A stretch of 64,000 nucleotides of DNA from Haematobia irritans. Taxonomy: Eukaryota; Arthropoda; Insecta; Diptera; Muscidae. Below are positions 47,352 to 56,740 of the stretch, piece by piece. A model generated the notes under the pieces. That model was not told where the DNA came from and searched no databases. It saw only the letters and a list, made by a program, of their open reading frames with translations. The stretch covers positions 60,287,641 to 60,351,640 of the forward strand of contig NC_134398.1 of assembly GCF_050003625.1 (NCBI RefSeq), in the 5' to 3' direction. The position numbers and the translations under genes were made by a program. Position 1 is the first letter of the stretch; each line of letters opens with the position of its first letter.

Positions 47352-47758
47352 GAATAATAAACTAATATTTCAAGGCCAGTCGATGCTGTTTATTCTTAAT
47401 AAATATATTTAATATATTAATAAAACCTTTTTTATTAAAGAAAAAAAATCGCCAATATAAATAAATAAAATTGTATTTAAAACGAAGATAAACAGTTATA
47501 ATTTAGAAGAAAAAGGTTTACCAAAAATATGTAAGATTTGTCCAAAGGAATGAAAAAAGTTCAATAAAATCATTCCATATATGAATTCAATTCAGTTAAA
47601 TTTTTTCATTCTGTAGTATAGTGGTACATAAATATAGGAAAATGTTAACTAATATATGGAATGTATTCTACCTAATTTCTACGAAAATCACATCGTTCAA
47701 ACAAATAAAAATACCTTTGGCGCTATGCGAAGTTCAACTTTCTTCTTGTGTATCCATC
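47352..47758 (-). repeat. Inverted copy of the repeat at 36801-37216
   Basis: AATATTTCAAGGCCAGTCGA, TTATTCTTAATAAATATATT, GTTCAATAAAATCATTCC, AGGAAAATGTTAACTAATAT, CGAAAATCACATCGTTC, CCTTTGGCGC and GAAGTTCAAC mirror the other copy in order. Confidence 0.75.
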
Positions 47759-48363
47759 AATTTTTTCTATTCTGATTAAATTCTTTTGGACAAGTCTTAA
47801 GAGTACATAGTAACACAAGAAACGAGCAACTCCAGGAGTTTTTTCTGTGGATCCACTTGGCCTTAGCAAATGGAGAAAATCTTTCCGAAACCTCAAATTC
47901 TTACCGAGATGTTTGAAATAGAGCGGAATCAATAGAGTATAGAATTTGACTTTTAATAAACACTCATTTTTATGGTAATGGATGTCATGTTCCCCACAAA
48001 AAACAACAATTTGCGTTTGGAACATGTTTGAGGTGCACTGAAAAAAATATTGCCGTGAGGTCAAAGATTTCATGTCTTTAAAATACGAATGCAAATTTTG
48101 CTTAGCATAAAAGACGCATTTCTTTAGTATAAAGTTTTTTTCCTTGACCAAAAGCTGATAAACTTTTCAATGAAGTCGTATTGTCCTTATAATTAAGTGA
48201 TTTGATTTAAAAATGGATATCATAACATGAAAGAAAAAATGTTTGGGCTAAGGTTAACTTGACTTTAATAATTCAGAAAAAATCTTTAAATTTAATGAAA
48301 TTGTCTTTTTGCATCTTGACTACAAAGCAAAAAATCTTTCAAATATAAGACATGTTTTTTTAC

Positions 48364-48642
48364 GCATTGTTGTTGATTTTTTTTATTGCAGCTTAAAACC
48401 ATACATTGACTAAACTACTATTGCAGCTTAAAACCATACATTGACTAAACTACAATTGTAGCTTAACCAACAGAGGAAAAGAATGTTTGTCAAATTTATT
48501 TGGGCAAAGCCCTATATGCAGTCTATAGGGCTTTGCCCAAATAAATTTGACAAACATTCTTTTCCTCTGTTGGTTAAGCTACAATTGTAGTTTAGTCAAT
48601 GTATGGTTTTAAGCTGCAATAAAAAAAATCAACAACAATGCT
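48364..48642. repeat. Near-perfect inverted repeat heading the ribozyme array
   Basis: Left arm 48364-48516 and right arm 48524-48642 are reverse complements around the spacer TGCAGTC. The right arm is 119 bp. The left arm is 153 bp because a ~34-bp segment (GCAGCTTAAAACCATACATT plus GACTAAACTAC) is duplicated in direct orientation. Short terminal extensions and inverted partial copies are a known habit of Penelope-like elements. A transcript would form a very long hairpin. Confidence 0.9.
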
Positions 48643-48896
48643 TAAAGAACAAAACCAACAATAACAAAACAAAACAAATGGAAAAAGAAGAGGAGGCACG
48701 CTCAAAATAAACCCAGCCATGTGAATTCAAATCGATGATTTGACAGTGGCATAGGAAAAGAGATATGTTTGTTTCGAATTTATTTCGGCATAAGCCGGCT
48801 ATCAATGTAAAACCTTTTTTCGGACGGTTCAAGTGTGGTTTTTGTTGGGTTTAATAAACTGCCTGAATTTATTCTGATAATTGGTTGATAGTTTTG

Positions 48897-48965
48897 CTGC
48901 AAGTAGAGGATGCTGATGAGGAATGTGGTAATTCCGAAACGTGCGTCCATCCAACCATCTTGCAG
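48897..48965 (+). ncRNA. Hammerhead ribozyme (type I), copy 1
   Basis: Core CTGATGA (48913-48919) and GAAA (48936-48939). Stem II is GGAAT with ATTCC around a 6-nt loop (GTGGTA). Stem III is very short: the A of GAAA and the next C pair with the GT of GTC, closing loop GTGC. Inner stem I is GGATG (48908-48912) with CATCC (48948-48952); outer stem I is CTGCAAG (48897-48903) with CTTGCAG (48959-48965), separated by an asymmetric internal loop TAGA / AACCAT that could give the loop-loop contacts of active type I hammerheads. Predicted cleavage follows C48947. All invariant core bases are present. Confidence 0.93.
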
Positions 48966-49335
48966 TCTATAGGGCTTTGCCCAAATAAATTTGACAAACA
49001 TTCTTTTCCTCTGTTGGTTAAGCTACAATTGTAGTTTAGTCAATGTATGGTTTTAAGCTGCAATAAAAAAAATCAACAACAATGCTTAAAGAACAAAACC
49101 AACAATAACAAAACAAATGGAAAAAGAAGAGGAGGCACGCTCAAAATAAACCCAGCCATGTGAATTCAAATCGATGATTTGACAGTGGCATAGGAAAAGA
49201 GATATGTTTGTTTCGAATTTATTTCGGCATAAGCCGGCTATCAATGTAAAACCTTTTTTCAGACGGTTCAAGTGTGGTTTTTGTTGGGTTTAATAAACTG
49301 CCTGAATTTATTCTGATAATTGGTTGATAGTTTTG

Positions 49336-49404
49336 CTGCAAGTAGAGGATGCTGATGAGGAATGTGGTAATTCCGAAACGTGCGTCCATCCAACCATCTT
49401 GCAG
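49336..49404 (+). ncRNA. Hammerhead ribozyme (type I), copy 2
   Basis: Identical in all core and stem positions to the copy at 48897: outer stem CTGCAAG (49336-49342) with CTTGCAG (49398-49404), inner stem GGATG (49347-49351) with CATCC (49387-49391). Predicted cleavage follows C49386, so the monomer released between copies 1 and 2 is 48948-49386, 439 nt. Confidence 0.93.
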
Positions 49405-49779
49405 TCTATAGGGCTTTGCCCAAATAAATTTGACAAACATTCTTTTCCTCTGTTGGTTAAGCTACAATTGTAGTTTAGTCAATGTATGGTTTTAAGCTGC
49501 AATAAAAAAAATCAACAACAATGCTTAAAGAACAAAACCAACAATAACAAAACAAAACAAATGGAAAAAGAAGAGGAGGCACGCTCAAAATAAACCCAGC
49601 CATGTGAATTCAAATCGATGATTTGACAGTGGCATAGGAAAAGAGATATGTTTGTTTCGAATTTATTTCGGCATAAGCCGGCTATCAATGTAAAACCTTT
49701 TTTCGGACGGTTCAAGTGTGGTTTTTGTTGAGTTTAATAAACTGCCTGAATTTATTCTGATAATTGGTTGATAGTTTTG

Positions 49780-49848
49780 CTGCAAGTAGAGGATGCTGAT
49801 GAGGAATGTGGTAATTCCGAAACGTGCGTCCATCCAACCATCTTGCAG
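49780..49848 (+). ncRNA. Hammerhead ribozyme (type I), copy 3
   Basis: Same 69-nt motif: CTGCAAG (49780-49786), GGATG (49791-49795), CATCC (49831-49835), CTTGCAG (49842-49848). Predicted cleavage follows C49830, giving a second monomer 49387-49830 of 444 nt. The partial unit downstream (to 50002) has no fourth ribozyme. Confidence 0.93.
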
Positions 49849-50034
49849 TCTATAGGGCTTTGCCCAAATAAATTTGACAAACATTCTTTTCCTCTGTTGG
49901 TTAAGCTACAATTGTAGTTTAGTCAATGTATGGTTTTAAGCTGCAATAAAAAAAATGAACAACAATGCTTAAAGAACAAAACCAACAATAACAAAACAAA
50001 ACACATGTTTTTTTACTTTATTTTAACCCTGCTA

Positions 50035-51009
50035 CACGGTTGAAAAAGACTGTTTTTCATATGTTTGGCTATAAACATTATATGTTTGGAACACAAATTT
50101 TTAAACACAATATTTTTGAGTGCAAGCATATAATGTTCATAAACTAGCATAACATGTTTGGGACATATATGTTAATATGTTAGAACATATTATGTTTGGG
50201 ACATAAAATGTTTGTAAATATAATATGCTTGAATGCAAACATATATTAATTTAGAAATAGCCTATTAACATATATGTGTTTAGTAGCTTGGAGCGCTATT
50301 TAACAGGGAGCGATATTGAATTAAGTTGGTGGTTGTTGCTTGTTATTACAAAATTAACATTTTATTTTTCCTTGGGCAATTGATCAGCTACTTCTTTGAT
50401 CCTTACAAACTGTGTGGTCCGCTGTTCGAGTCCCCGTCCGGCAAAAGGTAAAATTAAAATAAAAAAAATCATAAAATTGATTAATTTCTTCTACAATGTT
50501 TGTATTACAGAAAAAGGTGCTAAGAACTAAAAAATCTCGTGGAAGTGAGAAAGATGTCGGGGAATATACAATTGGGCAGAAACAAAATTTTGAGCATTCA
50601 GGTCGAAAACCTATGTTGTTAACCTATATTACCTGTTTATTTTCATAATTCATTATGATTGTAAATATATAAATAAATAAATAAAATTTTGAGCACAATA
50701 TTGTTTTGGAGAATTTTTTTTAAGCATATAATATTTTTGGGTGCAAACTGCTTCCAAACATATTATATGGTCACATAATAACATATTGTTTTTTGGAAGA
50801 CAACATTATTGAATTTGGATGCAAAAATACAAAATGTTTGGAACTTAGACTACCCAAACATATATTGTTTAGACCAATATGCTTTCAAACATATTATATA
50901 TTGGAAGAGATCAAACATATAAATGTTTGGGCAATACCCAAAAATATATATGCTTGAAGCAAAATATGTTTGGGAGTATATGTTACAGAAGCGATTTTTT
51001 GTGAGCGTG
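50035..51009 (+). repeat. Element A, long copy with extra internal block, TA-flanked
   Basis: Runs from CACGGTTGAAAAAGACTG to TTTTTTGTGAGCGTG between TA dinucleotides (50033-50034 and 51010-51011). Compared with the 473-bp copy at 57462 it has ~400 bp inserted between GTGTTTAG (50283) and TTGTTTTGG (50701). It lies only eight bases inside the piggyBac-like left end, so it inserted after that element. Confidence 0.75.
50415..50450 (+). other. tRNA-like 3' half (B-box and acceptor-like) in the inserted block
   Basis: GTGGTCCGCTGTTCGAGTCC then CCGTCCGGCA contains a canonical B box (GTTCGAGTCCC) in a stem-like setting. No matching tRNA 5' half or anticodon arm could be placed upstream. It may be the promoter-derived part of another SINE or a chance match. 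Confidence 0.4.
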
Positions 51010-51851
51010 TATTATGTTGGGGTCATTTGATGACCCAAATCGAATTTATTATTACCCCATTTCTTTGTGGTGGAATATAATTAAAAGATCTTACTACTCA
51101 GTGCATGAATTGGTGAAATGTACTTAATTCAATAGGGTTTGTTAAAATTTTATGTTCGTAGGGCTTTTTATTCTTGGTGTATACACATAACAGGTTGGGG
51201 TCATTTAATGACCCCATATATTACACTGGGGAACAAACACGAACTTTTTTGTGTTGATTTGAAATTTATAGCAAATTTTAGTAATTTGAGGTCGCTGAAT
51301 CCAAATATACACTTGGTTTTTATCCATCAGTTTGACTTTTCGAGATATACCGTTATTTTCATAATTAAGGCACTTCACTACATATATTGGAATAATTTGA
51401 AAACGGTTCACCATTTTAAATAAAAACAAACCGAAAATCCCAAAGAATATTATCTTTAAGCCGTCTTTACATTGCTTTTCAATTTTCTAAGAAGTTTTAG
51501 AGATATCATTTAAGTTTTGAAAAAAAAAATTGAAATTTTTAACAAAAAAAATTTGTTCTTTAAAAATTCCTACAAAATAAAAATGGGTCGAAAATCACAG
51601 TTTTGGTTCAGAAATAGTTAGTTTAATATATTTCGAATAAAATGAGCTTTATTTCATTACAATCGGTGCACGACTTTTAATATTGTTCACGATTTACTGA
51701 ATTGATATAAATCGCGATTTCCGTATAAAAATTACATTTTCTAATGGGTGAATGTTTGTATGTAATAAGTTAGTTTTTTTTATGGTTCTGTTGATGAAGA
51801 ACTGAATATTTTTTTTATAGTTATTTGGGACGATGAATCCAAATCTGCACG

Positions 51852-52027
51852 TGGTTCCACATTTCGGTGAAACCACATAGAGAAGCTTTGAAACTCAGAA
51901 ATGTCACCAGCAGAAGATATATTATTCCACCCGCTGAAAAAATACTTTGGTGTTTGGTCGAAACTGGGGTTGAACCCATGACCCTTTGTAAAACGGGCAT
52001 GCTAACCATTGCGCCACGGTAGCTCCC
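51852..52027 (-). mobile_element. tRNA-derived SINE, truncated and diverged
   Basis: Minus strand: GGGAGCTACCGTGGCGCAAT, GGTTAGCATGCCCG, a B box weakened to GGGTTCAACCCC, TTTCAGCGGGTGGAATAAT and GGTTTCACCGAAATGTGGAA. The 3' half and tail are missing. Confidence 0.88.
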
Positions 52028-52599
52028 ATTACCACCTACATACAACTTTTTTACAACCAAAAGGCGCGAGTAAATTAAAAAAGTGTAAATTTTTTCATTA
52101 AAGAAAAACTTCCAATAAAGCATAACTGGCAAAATAAACGGTATGTTCGTCTCAACGACAGAAAATTCCAGTAACAACAACCTATTCCGATGATCCCAAA
52201 CTATAAAAAACCTTTTAATTAGATACACATTTCATTTTATTTTACAAAATCATGATATGACCCCAACATAAAATCTGTAAGTTTTTTCTAACATAGTAGC
52301 AGGGTTAAAGACGTTTTTCACTTGAAACACAGCATAATTTCTACTGGAAGTCGAGTCTTAATTTGGAAAATAAAGTTGTCGTTATTTCGTTTTTAAAGGA
52401 CTTTGATAGCATATGAAGAAAAAGCCAAAAATTAAAATTTACTTCCTAGAAGCAAGTACACAAAACCCGAATTTAAAAGAGAACTGTGTCTTAAAAGTAT
52501 CCTTACTTGTATTCTCCGCTTCTTTGGCTCGGAATCAATACCAAAATTTTTAAAGTAAAGACAAAATCTTTGGAACCGGGTATGCTTTTTTTTCAGTGT

Positions 52600-53485
52600 G
52601 ATTATATTTTTCTATGAGTCTATTCTCTTTTTGCAATTGTGTAAAGAATATATAAACTGCTTTTAATTTTGGCGGTAGGATGTTATGTATAAAATTGCAA
52701 CAACCAAACTGAAATGTATTCAAAATTTAATGATTGGCACTAAATGCTTATCGAACTACCCTCGCATTCAAAATGTACAGGCGTATGAAAATTAAAGATA
52801 CAAGAATGCTACTTTCGCCTGACCAGAAAATTTAAGTCATTTATACTTACCCCTGAAAACGAACCAATTTTCCAGGATCATAAAGATTTGCTTGTAGACC
52901 ATGTATAACAAGAGTGTTGAATATCGAGGATTGCCAACCAATGACTGTGTGTGAAAAGGAATTTAAACGAAAAATTTTGTCGACATGCAGTTGCGGTTAC
53001 ATTTTCTATGTGTTTGTGTGTAGTGTGTAATATGAAACCCCTTTAGTTTCCGGTTTATTTATGTTGGCAAAAGTAATTTGTAAATCATTCAACCTTAATG
53101 TTTTTGTTTCCATTGTAAAGTCAAGGAGTGCGGTTTCAAGTTGTCTGGCATTTCTACAATAAAAACAATTTAATCGAATATTTCTGTGAAAGAGCTTTGT
53201 AGCTATTCATTTGTTTTTCACGGCTCTCAAGGTTTATTTTTAATTTCTCTTCAATCTTGAACAAACTCACCTGAAATTTGTGAAAAAAATAGTGAAGTTC
53301 ATTGCAATCCTCAAGGATAAACACAATAAATTTATAATTCACGATTATTCAAGTATTTTAATTACAAGCAATTTAATCAGAAATATTATTTGAAATCAAA
53401 AGAATTTTTATATTGGACGGACTCATTGTTAGGGATTACATAGTCAAGTGGACTATTCCTTTAAAATTTCATCCGATTGGTAAAA
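52600..53485. other. No recognised feature
   Basis: AT-rich unassigned DNA between MITE1 and the family B repeat. Confidence 0.4.
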
Positions 53486-54563
53486 TTTCTGCGCCACACT
53501 GTGGAACAGGGTATTATAAGTTAGTGCATATGTTTGCAACACCCAGAAGGAGACGAGATAGACACATGGTGTCTTTTACAAAAATGCTCAGGGAGGGCTC
53601 CTGAGTCGATATAGCCATGTCCGTCTGTCCGTTTGTCCGTGAACACATTTTTGTAATCAAAGTCTAGGTCGCAGTTTTAGTCCAATCGACCTCAAATTTG
53701 GCACAAGTATGTGTTTTGGCTCAGAATAGATCCCTATTGATTTTGGAAGAAATCGGTTCAGACTTAGATATAGCTCCCATATATATCTTTCGCCCGATAT
53801 GGACTAATACGGTCCCAGAAGCCAGAGTTTTACCCCAATTTGGTTGAAATTTTGCACTAGGAGTACAATTAGTAGTGTAGTCATTTATGCCAAATTTTAT
53901 TGAAATCGGTTCAGATTTAGATATAGCTCCCATATATATCGTTCGCATGATTTACACTCAAATGACCACAGTGGCCAATCTTTTACTCCGCTTTGATTGA
54001 AATTTTGCACAGGGAGTAGAATTGCCATTGTAGGTATGCGTGCCAAATTTGGTTGAAATCGGTTCAGATTTAGATATAGCTCCCATATATAGCTTTCGCC
54101 CGATTTACACTCAATTGCCCATAGAGGCCAATTTTTAACTCCGATTTAGTTGAAATTTTGCACAGGGAGTAGAATTAGCATTGTAGCTATGCACGCTAAA
54201 TTTGGTTGAAATCCGTTCAGATTTAGATATAGCTGCCATATATATGTTTTTCTGATTCCGACAAAAATTTTCAAAATACCAACATTTTCCTTGTAAAATC
54301 TCCACTGCTTAGTTGTAAAAATGACTCTAATTTTCCTAAACTTCTAATACATATATATCGAGCGATAAATCACAAATAAACTTTGAAGTTTCCTTAAAAT
54401 TGCTTCAGATTTAAATTTTTCCCATATTTTTTTGCTAACATTATGTTCCACCCTAGTGCATTAGCCGACTTAAATTTTGAGTCTATAGATTTTGTAGAAA
54501 CCTATCAAATTCTGTCCAGATCGAGTGATATTTAAATGTATGTATTTGGGACAAACCTTTATA

Positions 54564-55496
54564 AAGGGTGATTCTTTTGAGGTTAGGATTTTCATGCATT
54601 AGTATTTGACAGATCACGTGGGATTTCAGACATGGTGTCAAAGAGAAAGATGCTCAGTATGCTTTGACATTTCATCATGAATAGACTTACTAACGAGCAA
54701 CGCTTGCAAATCATTGAATTTTATTACCAAAATCAGTGGCAGAAAATCCGCTTTTTTATCGACAAATTTTGTTCAGCGATGAGGCTCATTTCTGGTTGAA
54801 TGGCTACGTAAATAAGCAAAATTGCCGCATTTGGAGTGAAGAGCAACCAGAAGCCGTTCAAGAACTGCCCATGCATCCCGAAAAATGCACTGTTTGGTGT
54901 GGTTTGTACGCTGGTGGAATCATTGGACCGTATTTTTTCAAAGATGCTGTTGGACGCAACGTTACGGTGAATGGCGATCGCTATCGTTCGATGCTAACAA
55001 ACTTTTTGTTGCCAAAAATGGAAGAACTGAACTTGGTTGACATGTGGTTTCAACAAGATGGCGCTACATGCCACACAGCTCGCGATTCTATGGCCATTTT
55101 GAGGGAAAACTTCGGAGAACAATTCATCTCAAGAAATGGACCGGTAAGTTGGCCACCAAGATCATGCGATTTGACGCCTTTAGACTATTTTTTGTGGGGC
55201 TACGTCAAGTCTAAAGTCTACAGAAATAAGCCAGCAACTATTCCAGCTTTGGAAGACAACATTTCCGAAGAAATTCGGGCTATTCCGGCCGAAATGCTCG
55301 AAAAAGTTGCCCAAAATTGGACTTTCCGAATGGACCACCTAAGACGCAGCCGCGGTCAACATTTAAATGAAATTATCTTCAAAAAGTAAATGTCATGGAC
55401 CAATCTAACGTTTCAAATAAAGAACCGATGAGATTTTGCAAATTTTATGCGTTTTTTTTTAAAAAAAAGTTATCAAGCTCTTAACAAATCACCCTT
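54564..55496 (+). mobile_element. DD41D (rosa-like) element, internally deleted, copy 3
   Basis: 933 bp flanked by TA (54562-54563 and 55497-55498), inserted in a family B repeat. It is identical or nearly so to copies 1 and 2, including the deletion junction. The different flanks of the three copies rule out segmental duplication and point to separate transposition events. Confidence 0.94.
54677..55389 (+). pseudogene. DD41D transposase, DNA-binding region deleted
   Basis: Same structure as the other two: an ATG stub at 54677, a frame-changing deletion junction, then a 217-codon open catalytic part (54736-55389) that encodes the same residues as copy 1, with all three Asp residues of the DD41D triad. 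The open frame is preserved because the copies are young, not because the product is likely to be made. Confidence 0.92.
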
Positions 55497-55611
55497 TATA
55501 TAGCCCCCAACACATTTGACGGATGTGATATGGTATCGAAAATTTAGATCTACAATGGTGCAGGGTATAATATAGTCGGCCCCGCCCGACTTTAGACTTT
55601 CCTTACTTGTT

Positions 55612-55835
55612 TTTAAGTGACTTAGTCTTTCGAGTTTGATTAAAAAAGTAAATTGTATCAATTAATTTTTTAATTAAAAATGTAAAAAGTTTCAACCATT
55701 GACTTAATTAATTTAAAGCTTCTAACATGATTAAAAAGTTTATTCTATCAATTAATTTATTAATTGATAATTTTTTAAACTTATATCAACTTCTTAATAG
55801 GAAATATTTTGGTGATAGTTTTTTCTGTGTTCTGA
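55612..55835. repeat. MITE3 fragment
   Basis: GTGACTTAGTC, TTGTATCAATTAATTTTTTA, AAAGTTTCAACCATTGAC, CTATCAATTAATTTATTAAT and GGAAATATTTTGGTGATAG, ending TTTTTTCTGTG. The same series is found at 22740-22950. Confidence 0.6.
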
Positions 55836-55959
55836 ATAAATAAATTAACACAAAACACAATAATTTCGTATTCTCCATCCATTCAAGCAACAATCAACAC
55901 ACAACTGGCGCGAAAAATTAAAATCGTGTGTACCAACTCAATGTTTTTATAAAATTACT

Positions 55960-56240
55960 TTCGTACATGTTCTTTATGGTCTTGTAATGGTTCTAGAAAT
56001 ATCTATACGTAACCTATAAAAAATGCTCTTTTTCCCTGCAAAAAGGTAAAAAAATTGAATGGTCCAGGTACATGGTTTTCCCCAGCATTTAATGGTCTCA
56101 AATTCTATAATTTAAATAATAAATAAATTTTTCTCTACTCGAAAACTATTTTTACAACGACCAAATACATGGTTTTCGCGACAATTACATGCTCTAGATA
56201 AGCATTAAATGGACCAAGTCCAAACATGTTTTTTCTGTGC
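55960..56240 (-). repeat. Inverted copy of the repeat at 43520-43790
   Basis: CTTGTAATGGTTCTAG, ATACGTAACCTATAAAAAAT, CTTTTTCCCTGCAAAAAGG, TTAATGGTCTCAAATTCTAT, CATGGTTTTCGCGACAATTA and AACATGTTTTTTCTGTGCG then TGTA mirror the 43.5-kb copy. Confidence 0.65.
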
Positions 56241-56395
56241 GTGTAGAATCAAGTATCCAAAACTCTAATTTAAAAGACAATTATGTCTTAAAGGTATCAT
56301 TACTTCAATTCGGTATCATTACTTCTTTGGCTCCAAATCATTACCAAATTCATTATTGTAAAGACAAAATCTATGGGTATGCTTGTTTTAGTGCA
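56241..56395 (-). repeat. MITE1 fragment
   Basis: AGAATCAAGTATCCAAAAC, TAAAAGACAATTATGTC, ACTTCTTTGGCTCCAAATCA and AAAGACAAAATCTATGGG follow the family order. Neither terminus is complete. Confidence 0.65.
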
Positions 56396-56559
56396 CGAAT
56401 AATTTCACTTACTACAGAAGGTCAGCGAAAGATAGAAATTTCTTAGTATTATTGACTACAAATGTATGAGAAGCTAGTATCAAAATTAGGTTCAAGAAAT
56501 AATGATATTGCAAATGAAGTAACGACCAAATTCTAGAAATTAATAGAAAAAGTTAGACG

Positions 56560-56678
56560 ACGCCAGCAACACGCGGTGTTCCCAAATGGTCCTCTATCTA
56601 AGAAGTAACCGGGCTCGACGCTGCTTAATTTCGGTGATCGGTCGAGAATCGGTGTACTCAGCATGGTATGGCGTTGGC
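56560..56678 (-). rRNA. 5S rRNA-derived sequence (variant gene or pseudogene)
   Basis: The minus strand reads GCCAACGCCATACCATGCTG, ACCGATCACCGAAATTAAGC, AGCGTCGAGCCCGG, GGACCATTTGGGAACACCGC and GTGTTGCTGGC, the whole of 5S rRNA in order over 119 nt (usual 120). There is one deletion near the 5' end (ACGCCAT for ACGACCAT) and about ten substitutions, including in the internal control region (CTTCTTAGATAGAGG). A run of TTTTT follows 11-16 nt after the 3' end, as a polymerase III terminator should. As a single dispersed diverged copy it is more likely an orphon or pseudogene than a working gene, but transcription is possible. Confidence 0.87.
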
Positions 56679-56740
56679 GAAAGAAGCCGTACTGATTGAG
56701 TACATATCGTCAACTTTCGAAATCCAATTAATATAACTAA

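Larger units (their letters stand above)
48364..50002 (+). mobile_element. Retrozyme-like / Penelope-like tandem array with hammerhead ribozymes
   Basis: The 1639-bp insert is flanked by an exact duplication ACATGTTTTTTTAC (48350-48363 and 50003-50016; 13 or 14 bp depending on a shared C). It consists of an inverted partial unit (48364-48516), a 7-nt spacer, then direct tandem units starting at GCAGTC 48518, 48962, 49401 and 49845 (periods 444, 439, 444; the last partial). The 5-bp difference is one CAAAA repeat. Each full unit holds one hammerhead motif. There is no reverse transcriptase or GIY-YIG frame, so it is non-autonomous. Hammerheads are known in Penelope-like elements and in retrozymes; placing this array in either class is inference. 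Confidence 0.85.
50027..52304. mobile_element. TTAA-flanked piggyBac-like non-autonomous element
   Basis: Termini CCCTGCTAC and GTAGCAGGG are inverted repeats flanked by TTAA on both sides (50023-50026 and 52305-52308), the piggyBac target. Subterminal inverted words ATGTTGGGGTCAT (51014-51026) and ATGACCCCAACAT (52257-52269) support the pairing. Element A sits at the left end (50035-51009) and a SINE fragment near the right (51852-52027). Much of the rest (51030-51850) is unassigned. No transposase was recognised. Confidence 0.82.
48034..52599 (-). repeat. MITE1 host copy split by two insertions
   Basis: Ends are GCACTGAAAAAAATATTGCC (left) and GGGTATGCTTTTTTTTCAGTGT (right, given to its last 20 bases as termini). 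MITE1 sequence occupies 48034-48363, about 50003-50026 and 52305-52599. Removing the insertions at 48364-50002 and 50027-52304 leaves ~640 bp, matching the intact copy at 26815-27470. The junction words ACATGTTTTT, ACTTTATTTTAA and GACGTTTTTCACTTGAAACA then read in family order. Confidence 0.88.
53486..55610 (+). repeat. Long dipteran repeat, family B, near complete, host of a DD41D element
   Basis: Starts TGCGCCACACTGTGGAACAG, reads CTGAGTCGATATAGCCATG and TCCGTCTGTCCG, then tandem units whose GAAATTTTGCAC word falls at 53845, 53999 and 54152 (spacings 154 and 153). The 3' end is CAGGGTATAATATAGTCGGC, CCCGCCCGACTTTAGAC and TTTCCTTACTTG. A DD41D element occupies 54564-55496; removing it with one TA restores CCTTTATATAGCCCCC. 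Confidence 0.88.

Noticed and set aside
48780..49884. Repeated 73- and 67-codon frames on the minus strand
   Set aside because: They recur only because the 440-bp ribozyme unit is tandemly repeated. They are antisense to the ribozymes, and frame length is limited by stops in every unit.
48364..50002. Ordinary satellite DNA or CRISPR array
   Set aside because: Target duplication, inverted head and full ribozyme motifs argue for a mobile element; the repeat-spacer layout of CRISPR is absent and the genome is eukaryotic.
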